The notes below the pieces were generated by a model. That model did not search any database and had not been told where the DNA came from. It worked only from the letters and a program-made list of their open reading frames with translations. Of a stretch of DNA of 64,000 bases, positions 44,329-55,900 are shown in pieces. The DNA comes from Porodaedalea pini. Taxonomy: Eukaryota > Basidiomycota > Agaricomycetes > Hymenochaetales > Hymenochaetaceae. Where the stretch lies: assembly GCA_002794775.1 (NCBI GenBank), contig NBAY01000043.1, positions 1 through 64,000 on the forward strand. The letters are read 5' to 3'. Within the stretch, counting starts at the first letter, position 1; each line of letters starts with the position of its first letter. The position numbers and the translations under genes are program-made.

Positions 44329-45043
44329 GCACAAATTGAAATTGACACCTAATTGTCGCTTGGTAGGTATCGAAATTGGCAATTTTCTTGTATCATTCAA
44401 AGTTGTACAAAAGACACGGAAGGAACATGCGTTCGCCATGTTAGTGCTGAAGATAACCCGAAATGTTGGGCGCTATTGTAAGCTCCAAGCATCCGGTCGT
44501 CATTCATTTAACTTTACATCGTCTTCCATGCTTTCCATACACGGATAGGGCATTCAACTGACACAATAATTCATTCTTTCGTCGAACCAGTAGACTTTCA
44601 GCACCGAGAGCTGCGAGGTGAAAAACAGGATTTGGAGTAGTTGCTATCGTGCATAGCGGACACTAGAGCATGCTCAGCGACTGAATCAATATTAATGTTC
44701 GACGAGCAAGTTCGGCACAAGATCGGAAACGAAGTGCCTCGTTGCGAAAAGGGGCATCTGGGATACGCAGCACCTCAGGCTATCTCCTCCATGAAGGACT
44801 ATTACTCCATGGCAGCTGACAGTTCGTACTTGATGCCTGAGAAGAGTTCAGTGGGAGCGCACCAGCTAGAATTCCATACTATGAATAAAGGAAACTTGAA
44901 GTTCAAAACGGACAGGCCTAGGAATAGGATCGAGCCCCAACATTCTTACCTCATCTACTCATAACCGAAGCCGTCTTGCTGCAGGCGTAGATCACGTGAT
45001 ATGCTTCGAGGCCGCCACACAACTTTTCTTCACTTCCTTCGGA

Positions 45044-45697
45044 GTTCAAAGTTCCTATCGTCTGTACAACGAGAACTCCTGTCAAGTCGCCAAAGAAAAC
45101 TTGGCTTTAGGACAAGTTGCCTCTCGATTACAAGGGGGATAGAGTCAAGCTCATTTCTAGCACCTTACATCGTTTATCTCAGCCCACAAGCTGAGCTGCC
45201 CAACCCAAATTGCTATCTTTGTCCATAGCCAGCTCCTCATGTGAATAACGTTCTCCTCCGAAGATGATATGATCTGTGGCTAGCCCAATAAGTAACCTTC
45301 GAGGCAAGCACGAGTGTGGCATGACGTTGAAACCAAGCTTACTTAGGCTGCGAACGGTTCTACTGGCGATAGCTGAACGGAGATCGGTCCCAGTGGGTCT
45401 AATTCTGTTCTTCTGCCTCTAACGGCCGTCGGCTTTATCTAAATACAGGTCTCATTCTCAGGCACCAAATGCTAGTCATGCACGTGCGTCACTTCCAGCG
45501 AATCAGCGTGCCGATTTACGGTCGTGCGACATGTCAATGCGTAAATTTACAGCACAGCGCGAACAACGCTTCAATGCTTTTCGTCATCGGACGCCGCGCA
45601 CGTTTACGTGCACACGAGCACTTCCGTTATCCTGTGCTCTTATACCTAGTACTAGAGCTCGACTTAGTTCGACTCCCAAGACCTTTGCCAGCGTGCC
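45044..45697. other. promoter region of the bHLH gene
   Basis: No gene is seen. A perfect E-box CACGTG lies at 45481-45486, 212 bp upstream of the bHLH ATG, and another inside the inverted-repeat arm at 44993-44998. Confidence 0.5.
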
Positions 45698-47293
45698 ATG
45701 TCGACTTCTACAGCAATCCCGCGCTCAAATAGCTCCAGCGCATCATTGATGTACGCGGCGAGCGTCAACCCGCCACGGCGCGCCAAGCTTCAGGCTGCTG
45801 CCGCCCTGCCGGCCCTCCTCCCCTCTCCACCTGGCTCAATGTCCCCTTCTCCCGGTCTCGCAACATCTAACATTTCTCCCACTTTTTTGGAGTCCATGCA
45901 GGCTCAGCAACCGAGGAAGAAACGCGGTCGGAAACCTGCCGTAGGTGCGTCATCGCGTGCCGTAAGGGAGGTGGCGCGCAAAGCCAACCATTCGCGCATC
46001 GAAAAGGCACGACGTGAGAAGATTAATAATGCGTTGGGGGAGCTCAAGGCGCTTGTACCCCCAGACTTTGCTTCTGCGAAGGAAGGAGAGGAGGAGGAAG
46101 AGGAAGAGGACCGTGGTATGATTTATTCATGTTGATCCTTACTCTACCTTTCCTCCACTGACGTGGCTTGTTTTTACATAGATACGCCCGACTATCCGAC
46201 AAGCTCTGCTAAGAAGGCATCAGGAAAGAAAGCGGCATCCGAACGCGAGTTCAAGCTCGATATCCTGGAACGCACCGTGCTCTTCGTGCGTGCACTTTTG
46301 CAGCGCGTCGAAGCCGCTGGGCACTCGGTGAATGCCAACGCAGCTAGAGATGCATCTGGTAGATGTCATTTTCAGTGCCATTGTGGGGCAGAAAATGGCA
46401 CGGGGAAGAAGCGGAAGTCTACAGCGGCAGAAGAAAACGAGCGGGATCAGAAGAGACGCCGAACCGCTGTCGCTCTAGACTCGTCCGCTATAGATGAGGA
46501 GCAGGGCCGTCTATCGGATACAGGGGGTACGGACAATGAAACTAGATCTAGTGTGGATAGCGACGACGACGAATCTGCCAAAGTCGTCAGGGAGGATACC
46601 AACGTAGCGATTTCGGCCCGTCTGGCCCCACGCACTGTCGCAGACGGTGTGCGCCTTCCTTCGATCGCGGAGCTGCTCTCATCTGTTGATTCCATGACGG
46701 CGCTTAAGACAGAGACGACGCAATTGCCCTCTCCCTCACTCTCGCCTTATCTCTTTCCACACTACTATCACCCTCGGCAGGATTCGATCGCGTGTGGAGG
46801 GCAGCACGCGTCTGAGTATCTCTCTCCGCATCTTTCTCCGTCTGTGCCGTCACGGATGCCGACATGCCACACAGTAAATTCGGAAGTGGAACAGGAACTA
46901 TCGGGAGGACGAAAAAGGAGGCCGGATCCAGGGCCATCGTGTCCAGTGGGCATTGCGTACCTGCTCACGCCACCCTCGTCCGACTTGACTCATCACAATG
47001 TACCAGCACCAGCACTCCGCCTACCGTCCTCCGCATTAAGCACTCATGAGTGCGTTGAAGAGAACGTAAACGATGCTAGGTTGGAGTCTGAATGTGGGGA
47101 TGAGAATGCAGGAACCACTGATGCGACGCGGGCAGCAACACTCGCACTGCTGCAAATGCGCGGTGCTGGGAGCTCGAGGGTCAGTGTACGTATGCCGATA
47201 CCGTCGTCATCATCGGAAATCCCGAGTCCGACGACGAGACTGAGCCTGACACCTGGTAGTCTGCTTGGGATTGGGTCCGGCGGGCGTCTGTGA
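45698..47293 (+). CDS. bHLH transcription factor (509 aa, two exons)
   Basis: Exon 1 (45698-46115) ends in one base that completes the first codon of exon 2 (46182-47293); donor GTATGA, acceptor TACATAG. Residues 70-80 have a basic AT-hook-like PRKKRGRKP. The basic region and helix 1 are ANHSRIEKARREKINNALGE, containing the His-Glu-Arg triad that reads CACGTG E-boxes. An acidic loop, (E)n, spans the intron, and helix 2 is FKLDILERTVLFVRALLQRV. The loop is unusually long, about 45 residues. The rest is Ser/Pro-rich with no recognised domain. The gene sits in the spacer between inverted P450 genes E and F, and decayed copies precede F and H. A role in regulating the P450s is inference from position. 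Confidence 0.9.
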
Positions 47294-47740
47294 CGTTGAG
47301 TTTGGCGCTGATGCCTGTGACTTTTTTTCGGGCAGATACTATGACTGTGTTCGAGCGACCTTGTATTTTGTCTTTCTTTTGGCGTAGATGTACGAGTACT
47401 TTCGGATGTAGATTAAATCAGATACAAGCGATTTGTGCCAGTACAAATATTCATGTGTATATCTTACTCCTTCGTGTCTTCCTTTTTCTTTCTGCTCAGT
47501 CAGTTCGTCTATCCTGATCTACTGTGCAAACTTTGTAGAGCTTCATGAGTCCAAGCAAGCAATGACAAGCAAGACTATGAGATTTATTTTGTTTTCAGAG
47601 GAGAAAAGAGGTGCGACAAAGTCCGACGTGACGGAATGCGCCATGATCATGCCCGCGACTCTACTCTCTACAGTGTACGACTCATTATCAGGACAGGCAC
47701 CTTTAGGTGTAACTCAATTGGGCTAAGTTACACCTAAGAG
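47294..47740. other. bHLH 3' flank with duplicated block
   Basis: 47630-47690 (GACGGAATGCGCCATGATCATG...) recurs at 51365-51420 beyond gene F. No gene is seen. Confidence 0.5.
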
Positions 47741-47769
47741 GTCTGGGTAAAAGGGGTACCTGAAGTGTC

Positions 47770-48152
47770 GGAGTCTCGAGTACAAACTCTGCAGCTATGA
47801 GCACGTTTTTCGGCCGAATAAACAATATTAGTTTTCGGCCTACCAAAGACCATGCTGTCCTTGACCCTAAACGTGCGCTCGAACGATTCTGGTGTATTGT
47901 TGATGTATGCAGCACTTGTCTCGCCGGACTTTACTCCCGCCAAGGGAGGAGGATGGGAAGAGGGTGAAGACGGCGATGATACAGTTCATTCATTTATACT
48001 TATTTGACCCTTTTTGTTTAGATGTGGCTATAATCGAGCAGATACTCCATACTATTCGACAAGCCTTGTGAAGAAGGGATCAGTGAGAAAGCAGCATCCG
48101 AACGCGAAAGCAAGTTCGACATCCTGTACCGCACATTCGCGGCTCATCGAAG
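47770..48152 (+). pseudogene. bHLH relic 1, truncated at the inverted-repeat arm
   Basis: The sequence around the exon 1/exon 2 border of the bHLH gene is recognisable: a GGxGGAxGATGGGAAGAGG acidic-loop stretch near 47945, GATACTCCATACTATTCGAC (48041), and GCATCCGAACGCGAA (48096). It is frameshifted and stops where the P450 F arm begins. The same region is repeated with high identity at 54030-54420. Confidence 0.75.
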
Positions 48153-48672
48153 GAAGTGAAGAAAAGTTGTGCGGCGGCCTCGAAGCATATCACGTGCTCT
48201 AAGCCTATGGCAAGACGGCTTTGGTTATGAGTCATAAATGAGGTAAGAATGCTGAGCTCGATTCTGGCCTCTAATCGGAGCTTGAAGCCTGTCCGTTTCT
48301 AACTTCAAGTTTCCTTTATGTATGGTGCGCTGACGCATTCCACTGAACTCTACTCTGTACTCAGGCGATGGAGTAGGCCTTCATGGAGGAGATAGGTGCT
48401 GCGAATCCCAGATGCAACGCTAGGACCGAGGTGCTTCGTTTCTGATCTTGTGCCGAACGTGCATGAAAAGCATGGAAGACAATGCCAAGTTCAATGAATG
48501 ACGTCCGCATGCTTGGAGTTAACAATAGCGCTCAACATTTCGGGTTATCTTCAGCACTAACATGGCGAACGCATGTTCCTTCCGTGTCTTTTGTACAACT
48601 TTGAATGATACAAGAAAACTGCCGATTTCGATACCTTCCAAGCGGCGATTAGGTGTCAATTTCAATTTGTGC

Positions 48673-48679
48673 TTATATA
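48673..48679 (+). promoter_or_regulatory. TATA box of P450 F
   Basis: TTATATA, 63 bp upstream of the ATG. Confidence 0.55.
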
Positions 48680-48741
48680 GTGGGCATCCTGGTCGACTAC
48701 TCAGTATCTCCTACGTCCATTGGAGCCTCTGCCATTGCACC

Positions 48742-51019
48742 ATGCTTTACTATTTCGCTGACATTTCTGCGGTCGTCTGTGCTCTGGCTTGCCTGCGCCT
48801 GCTTCACTCATGGCACAGAAACCGTGGCAGACCACCCCTTCCACCTGGCCCAAAGGGACTTCCCCTGATAGGTAACATCCTTGACATGCCAGAGGCAGAG
48901 GAATGGGAGGCAGCACGAAAATGGGGAGAAAAATACGGTGAGGGCTATCAAATATATTCCTGTTTCTGCACACTTGACTCAGATGTTGATCCTAAGGTCC
49001 CGTGGTTTATATCGAGAACCTTGGAATGCCTTACGTTTTCTTAAATTCGTACCAATCGGCGGTTGATTTGTTCGAAAAGCGCGGGTCCAATTATTCATCG
49101 CGGCCTACGAATGTCATGATCGACCTGTATGTACTATTCCAACTTTGGTCCTCCGATGCAGTAACATATTCTCGATTCCTGCTGCTGCTCAGTGAAGGTT
49201 GGGGTTGGTTCGCGGCGTTGATGCCCTATGGGGATGAACTTAGAAGGTCAAGACAGTTGTTGCACCGTTTCTTTCAGCCTGCTGTCGTTGGTGACTACAC
49301 TGAACTTCAGACGCAATCGACACATAGGATGCTTGAAAGGCTTTTGAAGACTCCTGACAAATATGCTGAGCTTATTCGACAGTAGGTCTTTTCATTTTGA
49401 AGATAAAGACTTCAGTTTCTCACTGAACTACAGTTCAGCAGGCGAAACGATCTTGATGGCATCCTATGGCTATAAAGGTATCGAGTCACTTTCCTCGACC
49501 CCTACCCATTTCACCCCTATTCTGAAATGGCTAAAAGTTAATTAATTGGTATTCAGTTGCGGAGAAGGACGACCCGTATGTTGCGATTGCAGAGAAAGGT
49601 ATGGAGGCCTTTACCGAGGCCGAAGGGTTCTTCCTCGTGAATGCACTTCCCTGGCTGCGGTACTTACCGGCCTGGTTCCCCGGTGCTGGATTCCACAAGA
49701 TTGCCAGAGAAGGCTACAAGCACTCGATGGCCATGTATCATGAACCCCATAAGCTAGCGAAGGAGAAATTCGTAAGTCTCATTGTGAGAAGCTGGATATC
49801 TTGGACTGATGCGCTAACGTCCTTCGTAGTTGGATGGGACGGCTGTACCCTCAATGAGCAGCAAGCTCCTCGAAGCAAAGTTGGCAGATGAGGCGCTGAT
49901 CGCTAAAGTCACGGGAGTTGCGTACGGAGGTCAGTCTTCTCAGTATTCGTGCAATGTATTCTAATGTCTGAAGTCGGTACCATCAAGGTGGAGCTGATAC
50001 TGTAATTTAAAACCCGATCGAGTGCAGCCTTCTGATACTGACATCCAACACAGACCATATCTACGATGCTGACATTCTTTCTCGCCATGCTGTTGTATCC
50101 TGATGTTCAACGACGTGCGCAAGCCGAGCTTGATGAAGTCATAGGAGAAAATTCTCTTCCATCATTCAATGATCGTCCAAGCTTGCCATACATTGAGGCG
50201 ATAGTTAAGGAAACTCTTCGGTGCGTAATGGGGGCAAGCAATGACCCGGTCACATTTACTGACACATTGATGTCGATAGATGGCAAGTTGTTGGACCGCT
50301 CGGTGAGTATGCTTCCTATTGCTATGATTGAGACTAAATAGAAAACACTCGACACAGCTATAGCGCATACAGCAGATGAGGATGATGAATATAACGGTTA
50401 TTTGATACCCGCCGGCGCAACTGTCCTCTCCAATATCTGGTCAATAGTACCTTAATTTTATGGTCCATCATAAGATACTGATTGACTCTATTTGATCTCG
50501 TGTAGGGCGATGACGAGAGATCCCAAGGAGTATCCTGAGCCAGACAAGTTTATTCCTGAGCGCTGGCTACCGGCAGAAGGGAAAGAGCCTCCTTTGGACG
50601 TATACAAGGTGGCATTCGGAATCGGCAGACGGTGAAATCATCAACACTATAAATCATCATTGCTGACTCAACTAGCCGATAGAATCTGTCCTGGTCAGCA
50701 TTTCGCGGATAACTCTGTAAGTCGTACAGCTGAATTTCTGTTTACTGATGGTCTGATATGGTTGTGCAGATCTTCATAGGCGTTGCATCTATCCTCGCGG
50801 CGTTCAACATCACGAAAGCACTCGATGAGAATGGAAAACAAATTACTCCGGAAATTGATTATACGCCACACTTCATCAGGCAATTTTCACTTCCAATACT
50901 TGCACGATATGCAGTCTAATGGGATTTTTAGGCACCCTAAGCCATTCAAATACGTATTGACACCTCGCTCCGACAAGATCGCGCCTCTTATTCAAGTTGC
51001 TGTTGAAACTGCCAAGTAG
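48742..51019 (+). CDS. cytochrome P450 F (14 exons, about 505 aa)
   Basis: Inverted partner of gene E. Checked exons begin 48742-48937, 48997-49126, 49193-49381, 49434-49477, 49557-49771 and 49830-49929; the remainder follow the gene H pattern to TAG at 51017-51019. Landmarks: MLYYFADISAV anchor, PPGPKGLPLIGN, LMPYGDELRRSRQLLHRFFQ, GGADT, KETLR, PAGATVLSN, PERWLPAEGK, and FGIGRR-ICPGQHFADN. Exon 6 is 18 bp shorter than in gene H, an in-frame loss of six residues before the I-helix. The last intron has donor GCAATT (GC-AG); if it were not spliced the protein would end in RQFSLPILARYAV and lose its last segment. Otherwise intact. Confidence 0.9.
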
Positions 51020-51340
51020 ATTGACCTTCTGAAGATTTCCTATGCCTCAACGTCAGAATTTCCGGATTATTATGTCCGAAGTCGGTATTTTAGTCCGAAT
51101 TGATTTCTGTACGAATAGTCATGGTCCCCAAGGCTGCATACGTGTTTATTACCTTTTTGCACTTAAAAGCAAGAAATACCATGCACCTCAGCTTATCCTT
51201 TCTTGAAGTAAACAAATTTCAAGCTGCCTTATACTGAATTGTGTCTATAAGTATACCCAATATGCTACAGGAAATTCTTCTTAAGCTCCGACGGGCTCCG
51301 ATAACCTCCGTGTCGCGCAACCGCGTGTCCATCACGTGCA

Positions 51341-52180
51341 AAACTGACTGCGTTTTCAACCTCAACGACGTGACAGAATGCACCATGATCATGCCCATGA
51401 CTCTACTCTCTACAGTGTACGGGAGAAAACTCAGGTAAGTGCGACAACGTTATCGTGTTTCCCACCTTGGTTATCCACGTTGTCACCAAGACCCGCCGAA
51501 AATGACACGTAAACTCTGGAAATGCACGCGCGCGGGTGTGTAATTACATGTACATTTCCACGGATTTTCCAACATATTGACGTTGTTTCCAACAGGGCTA
51601 CCGCTGAGTTTACCGTAGGTAACTAGTTTCCACGGGCCTAAACCAGTTTCTTCTCGTACTCTACTACTCCCGCTAACACTCAACTTGCTGAAAGAGCGAC
51701 TAGCTCAAAATAAACCTTTATCATGCTGGTTATTCTTTGCGATAGGAAGTCGAGACTCTGGTGGACAGAAGGGAGCTTACGCGACTCAGAGGGAGGACAA
51801 AAGGCTCATCTGAGTTGAAGACTCAAGTTACACACGGCCATTCAACTCTACCTGGGCGTCAAATATCTATTGTTAGCCGTCATGGACTGGGCTTTCACTG
51901 AGGGGGAAGAGATTATACGACGAAGTCTGGATGTCACCTTCCGCGATGTTAGGACTTAGCTATCTTGCTCCCGACTTTGCACCGTCATCACTCGTCAAGG
52001 ACGGCTCAATCATCTAGCGTCAAGATTTCATCTGCTATCGTATCTCTCCTAACATATCCTAGTGTGCTACTGTTGCTCGTAAGTTTCCGTGATCCAGCTC
52101 TCGGCGCTTAAAGCACATTCAGCCCCAATTCGACAAGTATATGCATCACTGGGTAAGTTGTCCAACTCTGAATAGTGTGG
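51341..52180. other. duplicated, decayed flank between P450 F and fragment G
   Basis: 51365-51420 repeats 47630-47690. 51690-52100 is a degraded copy of 56450-56790, the region upstream of gene H. No gene is seen. Confidence 0.5.
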
Positions 52181-52214
52181 AAGAACAGAGGTTTCAAAAT
52201 TCTGATTGAGCTTT

Positions 52215-52731
52215 GAAGGGCCATTGCGAGGGACCAGATGGAGTACCCCGAGCCTGAAAAGTTCATGCCGGAGCGCTGGCTATTAGAGGAAGGGGAAAAC
52301 CCTCCGCTGGACGTACACAAGATCGCCTTTGGAATTGGCAGACGGTGAGATCATCTTTTTTCCTATTCATTATAGCTTGCTCATCCGGCACATAGGATCT
52401 GTCCGGGCCGACACTTCGCGGATAACTCTGTAAGTCGTACAACTGATCACTTGTTTGTCAATGGTTTAACGTTGTTGTGCAGATCTTCATAGGTGTCGCA
52501 TCTATCCTCTCTACGTTCAACATCTTAAAAGCACTCGATGAGAATGGAAAACAGATTACTCCGGAAATCGACTATACGCCGCACTTCATCAGGCAACTGT
52601 CACTTCCGATACTTGCACGATATGCAGTCTAATGGTATCTTTAGGCACCCTAAACCGTTCCAGTATGCATTGACGCCGCGCTCGGACAAGATCGTGACGG
52701 TTGTCTGTCAGGCGGTTGAATTTGCCAAATA
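52215..52731 (+). pseudogene. P450 fragment G (exons 11-14 only)
   Basis: Four exons remain: AMARDQMEYPEPEKFMPERW with HKIAFGIGRR (52215-52347), ICPGRHFADNS (52398-52430), IFIGVASILSTFNILKALDE (52484-52588), and HPKPFQYALTPRSDKIVTVV to TAG at 52729-52731. Frames are open and splice sites present, including a GC donor in the last intron, but the N-terminal ten exons are missing. It cannot fold as a P450. Confidence 0.85.
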
Positions 52732-52990
52732 GATTATTATATGCTTCATCGTTGCTGTTCTGGTGGATTAAGCCTAACATCTATATTTTTAACTTTCCAT
52801 ATGTCCAGGCTAGTCACTGTCGTTTCGCTGAACGTATGCTTTATATGTGTCAGCTTTCTACCTTCTAATGAATGCTCGTGCCATTTGTGTGCCTGATTTT
52901 CTACAAATCACTACAGGTAATTCGGACTGTTTGCAGGCGTAATGCTATAAAGGAGTAAATGGGAACTTATGTACCTGGTAAGGTAGGATA

Positions 52991-53775
52991 CAGATGGGTG
53001 ACAAAAGTGATCGTGATTGCGGTTTTTACCTGTATTTTGATAGTTTCTCAGTCACTTTTTGTCCGTTTTCCTTGAAAAAATTTGAGCACAATCTGGCATA
53101 CATACCTGATGTCCCTGTGAAATATTATTGCAATCAGAGATAAAATGAGTCAGTGGTGAGGGAAACAGAGGCAAGAGGGCATGTCTCATTTCAGTACCTT
53201 TTCAGGGCAATTTTTGGTGCTTTTCCCCTTCTGTAGCTAGAACAACAGAGAGATGAGCCCTGAAAATTTACATGGATGTAATATAGTATATTTTATACCT
53301 GATATGATTTTTTCAGATTTTTTGAAGGTGTTTGTGGCAAGTTATTGGCCATGGATTTGAAATCTCTCAAAATCTGCATGTTCTCAGGCTATATGCATGT
53401 CCATCCTCAATACACTATATGCCAGCACACATAGAATGCCCCCAAAAATCTGAAAAAATCATATCAGGTATAAAATATACTATATTACATCCATGTAAAT
53501 TTTCAGGGCTCATCTCTCTGTTGTTCTAGCTACAGAAGGGGAAAAGCACCAAAAATTGCCCTGAAAAGGTACTGAAATGAGACATGCCCTCTTGCCTCTG
53601 TTTCCCTCACCACTGACTCATTTTATCTCTGATTGCAATAATATTTCACAGGGACATCAGGTATGTATGCCAGATTGTGCTCAAATTTTTTCAAGGAAAA
53701 CGGACAAAAAGTGACTGAGAAACTATCAAAATATAGGTAAAAACTGCAATCACGGTCACTTTTGTCAGGGAGCTG
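52991..53775. mobile_element. palindromic MITE 1 (785 bp), TA-flanked
   Basis: The ends CAGATGGGTGACAAAAGTGA and its inverted partner ending TCACTTTTGTCAGGGAGCTG are followed inwards by arms of about 330 bp that are near-perfect reverse complements. They surround a spacer of about 120 bp. TA dinucleotides flank both ends (52989-52990, 53776-53777), as in Tc1/mariner insertions. No transposase. Confidence 0.8.
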
Positions 53776-54029
53776 TATATTAACGCCCTTGCTGCAGTGA
53801 ATATATCAAGTGTGATTTAGATTGTCTTCAATTCACTCCCTCGTTCTATTATCATTAATATTATATTCAGACTCTGACGCGCCGCGAGACGCGGTAGCCC
53901 CGTGATTGGCACGTGCAAGTAAAATACGCGCGCGAAATGCATTCTCGCCTCCAGACTCAAAGAGTGTCAATAGCAACACATCATAGAAACTAACTGCTAC
54001 ACTCGCAACCGAAGATACCAGTAACATCC

Positions 54030-54658
54030 TCGGAGTCTCGAGTACAAACTCTGCAACTATGAGCACGTTTTTTGGCCGAATAAACAATATTAGTTTTTGA
54101 CCTAATTTGACTCCAAAGACCTCGAGTTGTGCACCATGCTGTCCTTGACCCTAAACGTGCGCTCGAACGATTCTGGTGTATTGTTGATGTATGCAGCACT
54201 TGTCTCGCCGGACTTCACGCCTGCGAGGGGAGGAGGATGGGAAGAGGGTGAAGACGGCGATGATACAGTTCATTCGTTTATACTTATCTGACCCTTCTTG
54301 TTCTGATGTGGCTATAATCGAGCAGATACTCCATACTATTCGACAAGTCTTGTGAAGAAGGGATCAGTGAGAAAGCAGCATCCGAACGCGAAAGCAAGTT
54401 CAACATCCTGTACCGCACTTCTGCGGCTCATCGGCGTTGTAGAGTACTCGGCCAATGCAGATGTAGCTACGCAATCGTCTGACAGAGCCGTTGCCAGTGT
54501 GCCTCTGAACCAAAAGTTGGTGCGGGAAGGAAGCGGAAGACTATGGAGGCAGAAAGCGAGCAGGACCAGAAGTGGTGTCGCTCTATTCTGACCGCCCCGT
54601 CTGGCCCCATACATCCATGTGAATAATGTACACCTTCTTTCAATCACGGAGCTGCTTA
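54030..54658 (+). pseudogene. bHLH relic 2, 5' part
   Basis: 54030-54420 repeats bHLH relic 1. It then continues with counterparts of exon 2 of the intact gene: GCGGAAGACTATGGAGGCAG near 54530, CCCGTCTGGCCCCA near 54595, and CACGGAGCTGCT at 54645-54656. The copy is interrupted there by the palindromic MITE. Confidence 0.8.
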
Positions 54659-55505
54659 CAGCCATTTTCATAAGTCCTGCGACACGTGCATGTCACGTGA
54701 AGTGAGCCGCGTCAGAGCCAAAGTGTCGAAAAATTAGAATGAATGCCTATTTTCTCTGTGAATTCTGCATAGAACCTGCTCATTAAGTACTCAAAAAAAG
54801 GCACGGTTCTCAGGAGCAGAAATATGTAAAATAGGGAGCAATAAATTGACTGTGTAGGTGGGTGGAGATCAAACAAGTGCAGCTGGTCTGTTCTCTCACC
54901 CATTTCCACCGAGATTCAAAAATTATGGCTCCCCTAAATCTACCTATAAAATTCTTTCCTGTGTCTGTAAATTAAGTATATGACTATATCAACATCTCCT
55001 GAAAGTTTGAAGCCAATCCATTCAGTATTCATGGTCCAGCAGCAAGATTTGTGTTCTACTCTGCAAGACCTGTTGTGAGAAAAGGAGGGTGGAAAGAGCT
55101 TGAAGTGGAACACAAATCTTGCTGCTGGACCATGAATACTGAATGGATTGGCTTCAAACTTTCAGGAGATGTTGATATAGTCATATACTTAATTTACAGA
55201 CACAGGAAAGAATTTTATAGGTAGATTTAGGGGAGCCATAATTTTTGAATCTCAGTGGAAATGGGTGAGAGAACAGACCAGCTGCACTTGTTTGATCTCC
55301 ACCCACCTACACAGTCAATTTATTGCTCCCTATTTTACATATTTCTGCTCCTGAGAACCGTGCCTTTTTTTGAGTACTTAATGAGCAGGTTCTATGCAGA
55401 ATTCACAGAGAAAATAGGCATTCATTCTAATTTTTCGACACTTTGGCTCTGACGCGGCTCACTTCACGTGACATGCACGTGTCGCAGGACTTATGAAAAT
55501 GGCTG
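54659..55505. mobile_element. palindromic MITE 2 (847 bp), 398-bp arms, TA-flanked
   Basis: The ends are CAGCCATTTTCATAAG and its reverse complement. The arms 54659-55056 and 55108-55505 are almost perfect inverted copies (I saw one mismatch) around a 51 bp spacer. TA flanks both ends at 54657-54658 and 55506-55507. It sits inside bHLH relic 2: sequence homologous to the intact gene resumes on the right. Each arm has a CACGTG E-box (54694-54699, 55465-55470). Confidence 0.88.
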
Positions 55506-55900
55506 TAATTCTGCAGACTGCGTTTGGCTCTTTCAGACAGAGACGACACAGCTACCCTTGCCTTATTTCTTCTCGCATTGCTGTCACCCGTGGCAGGGAG
55601 AAATCGTACGCGCATGCGTGCGCGTACCTCTCTGTGCACCTGTCTCCGTCTGAGTCTCCTCGGACATTGAAGTGCCGCGTAGTAGATTCTGAACTAGAGC
55701 AGGAAAACCATCACAAGGACGAGAAGGACGAGAAGGGAAACTAGATCACACTCGCACTCTGTCAATGTTCCTCTACCCAAGTCGGGCCGCTCGTACCATT
55801 GCAAATGCGTAGTGCTGGATGCTCGAGAGCCGGCGTATGTATGTCCGTGACTCTGGAACCTCAAGTCTGGCAGTGAGATGGACTTGATCTCGAGAGCCTG
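55506..55900 (+). pseudogene. bHLH relic 2, 3' part
   Basis: Counterparts of exon 2 of the intact gene continue after the MITE: CAGACAGAGACGACACAGCT (55537), CCGTGGCAGGGAGAAATCG near 55590, TCTCTGTGCACCTGTCTCCG near 55630, and a GAACTAGAGCAGGAA stretch near 55690. Frames are broken. Confidence 0.78.

Larger units (their letters stand above)
41641..45043 (+). repeat. left arm of the 3.2-3.4 kb inverted repeat (carries P450 E)
   Basis: From GCACGTGATGG at 41641 to TTCACTTCCTTCG at about 45043, the sequence is the inverted counterpart of 48153-51340. It includes introns, upstream flank and downstream flank of the P450 gene. Small indels make the arms unequal in length. Confidence 0.88.
48153..51340 (-). 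repeat. right arm of the 3.2-3.4 kb inverted repeat (carries P450 F)
   Basis: Inverted counterpart of 41641-45043. The inner boundary is CGAAGGAAGTGAAG near 48153 and the outer boundary CCATCACGTGC at 51329-51339. Confidence 0.88.

Noticed and set aside
54712..55452. identical 65-codon ORFs on opposite strands
   Set aside because: They are mirror copies within the arms of the palindromic MITE, not genes.
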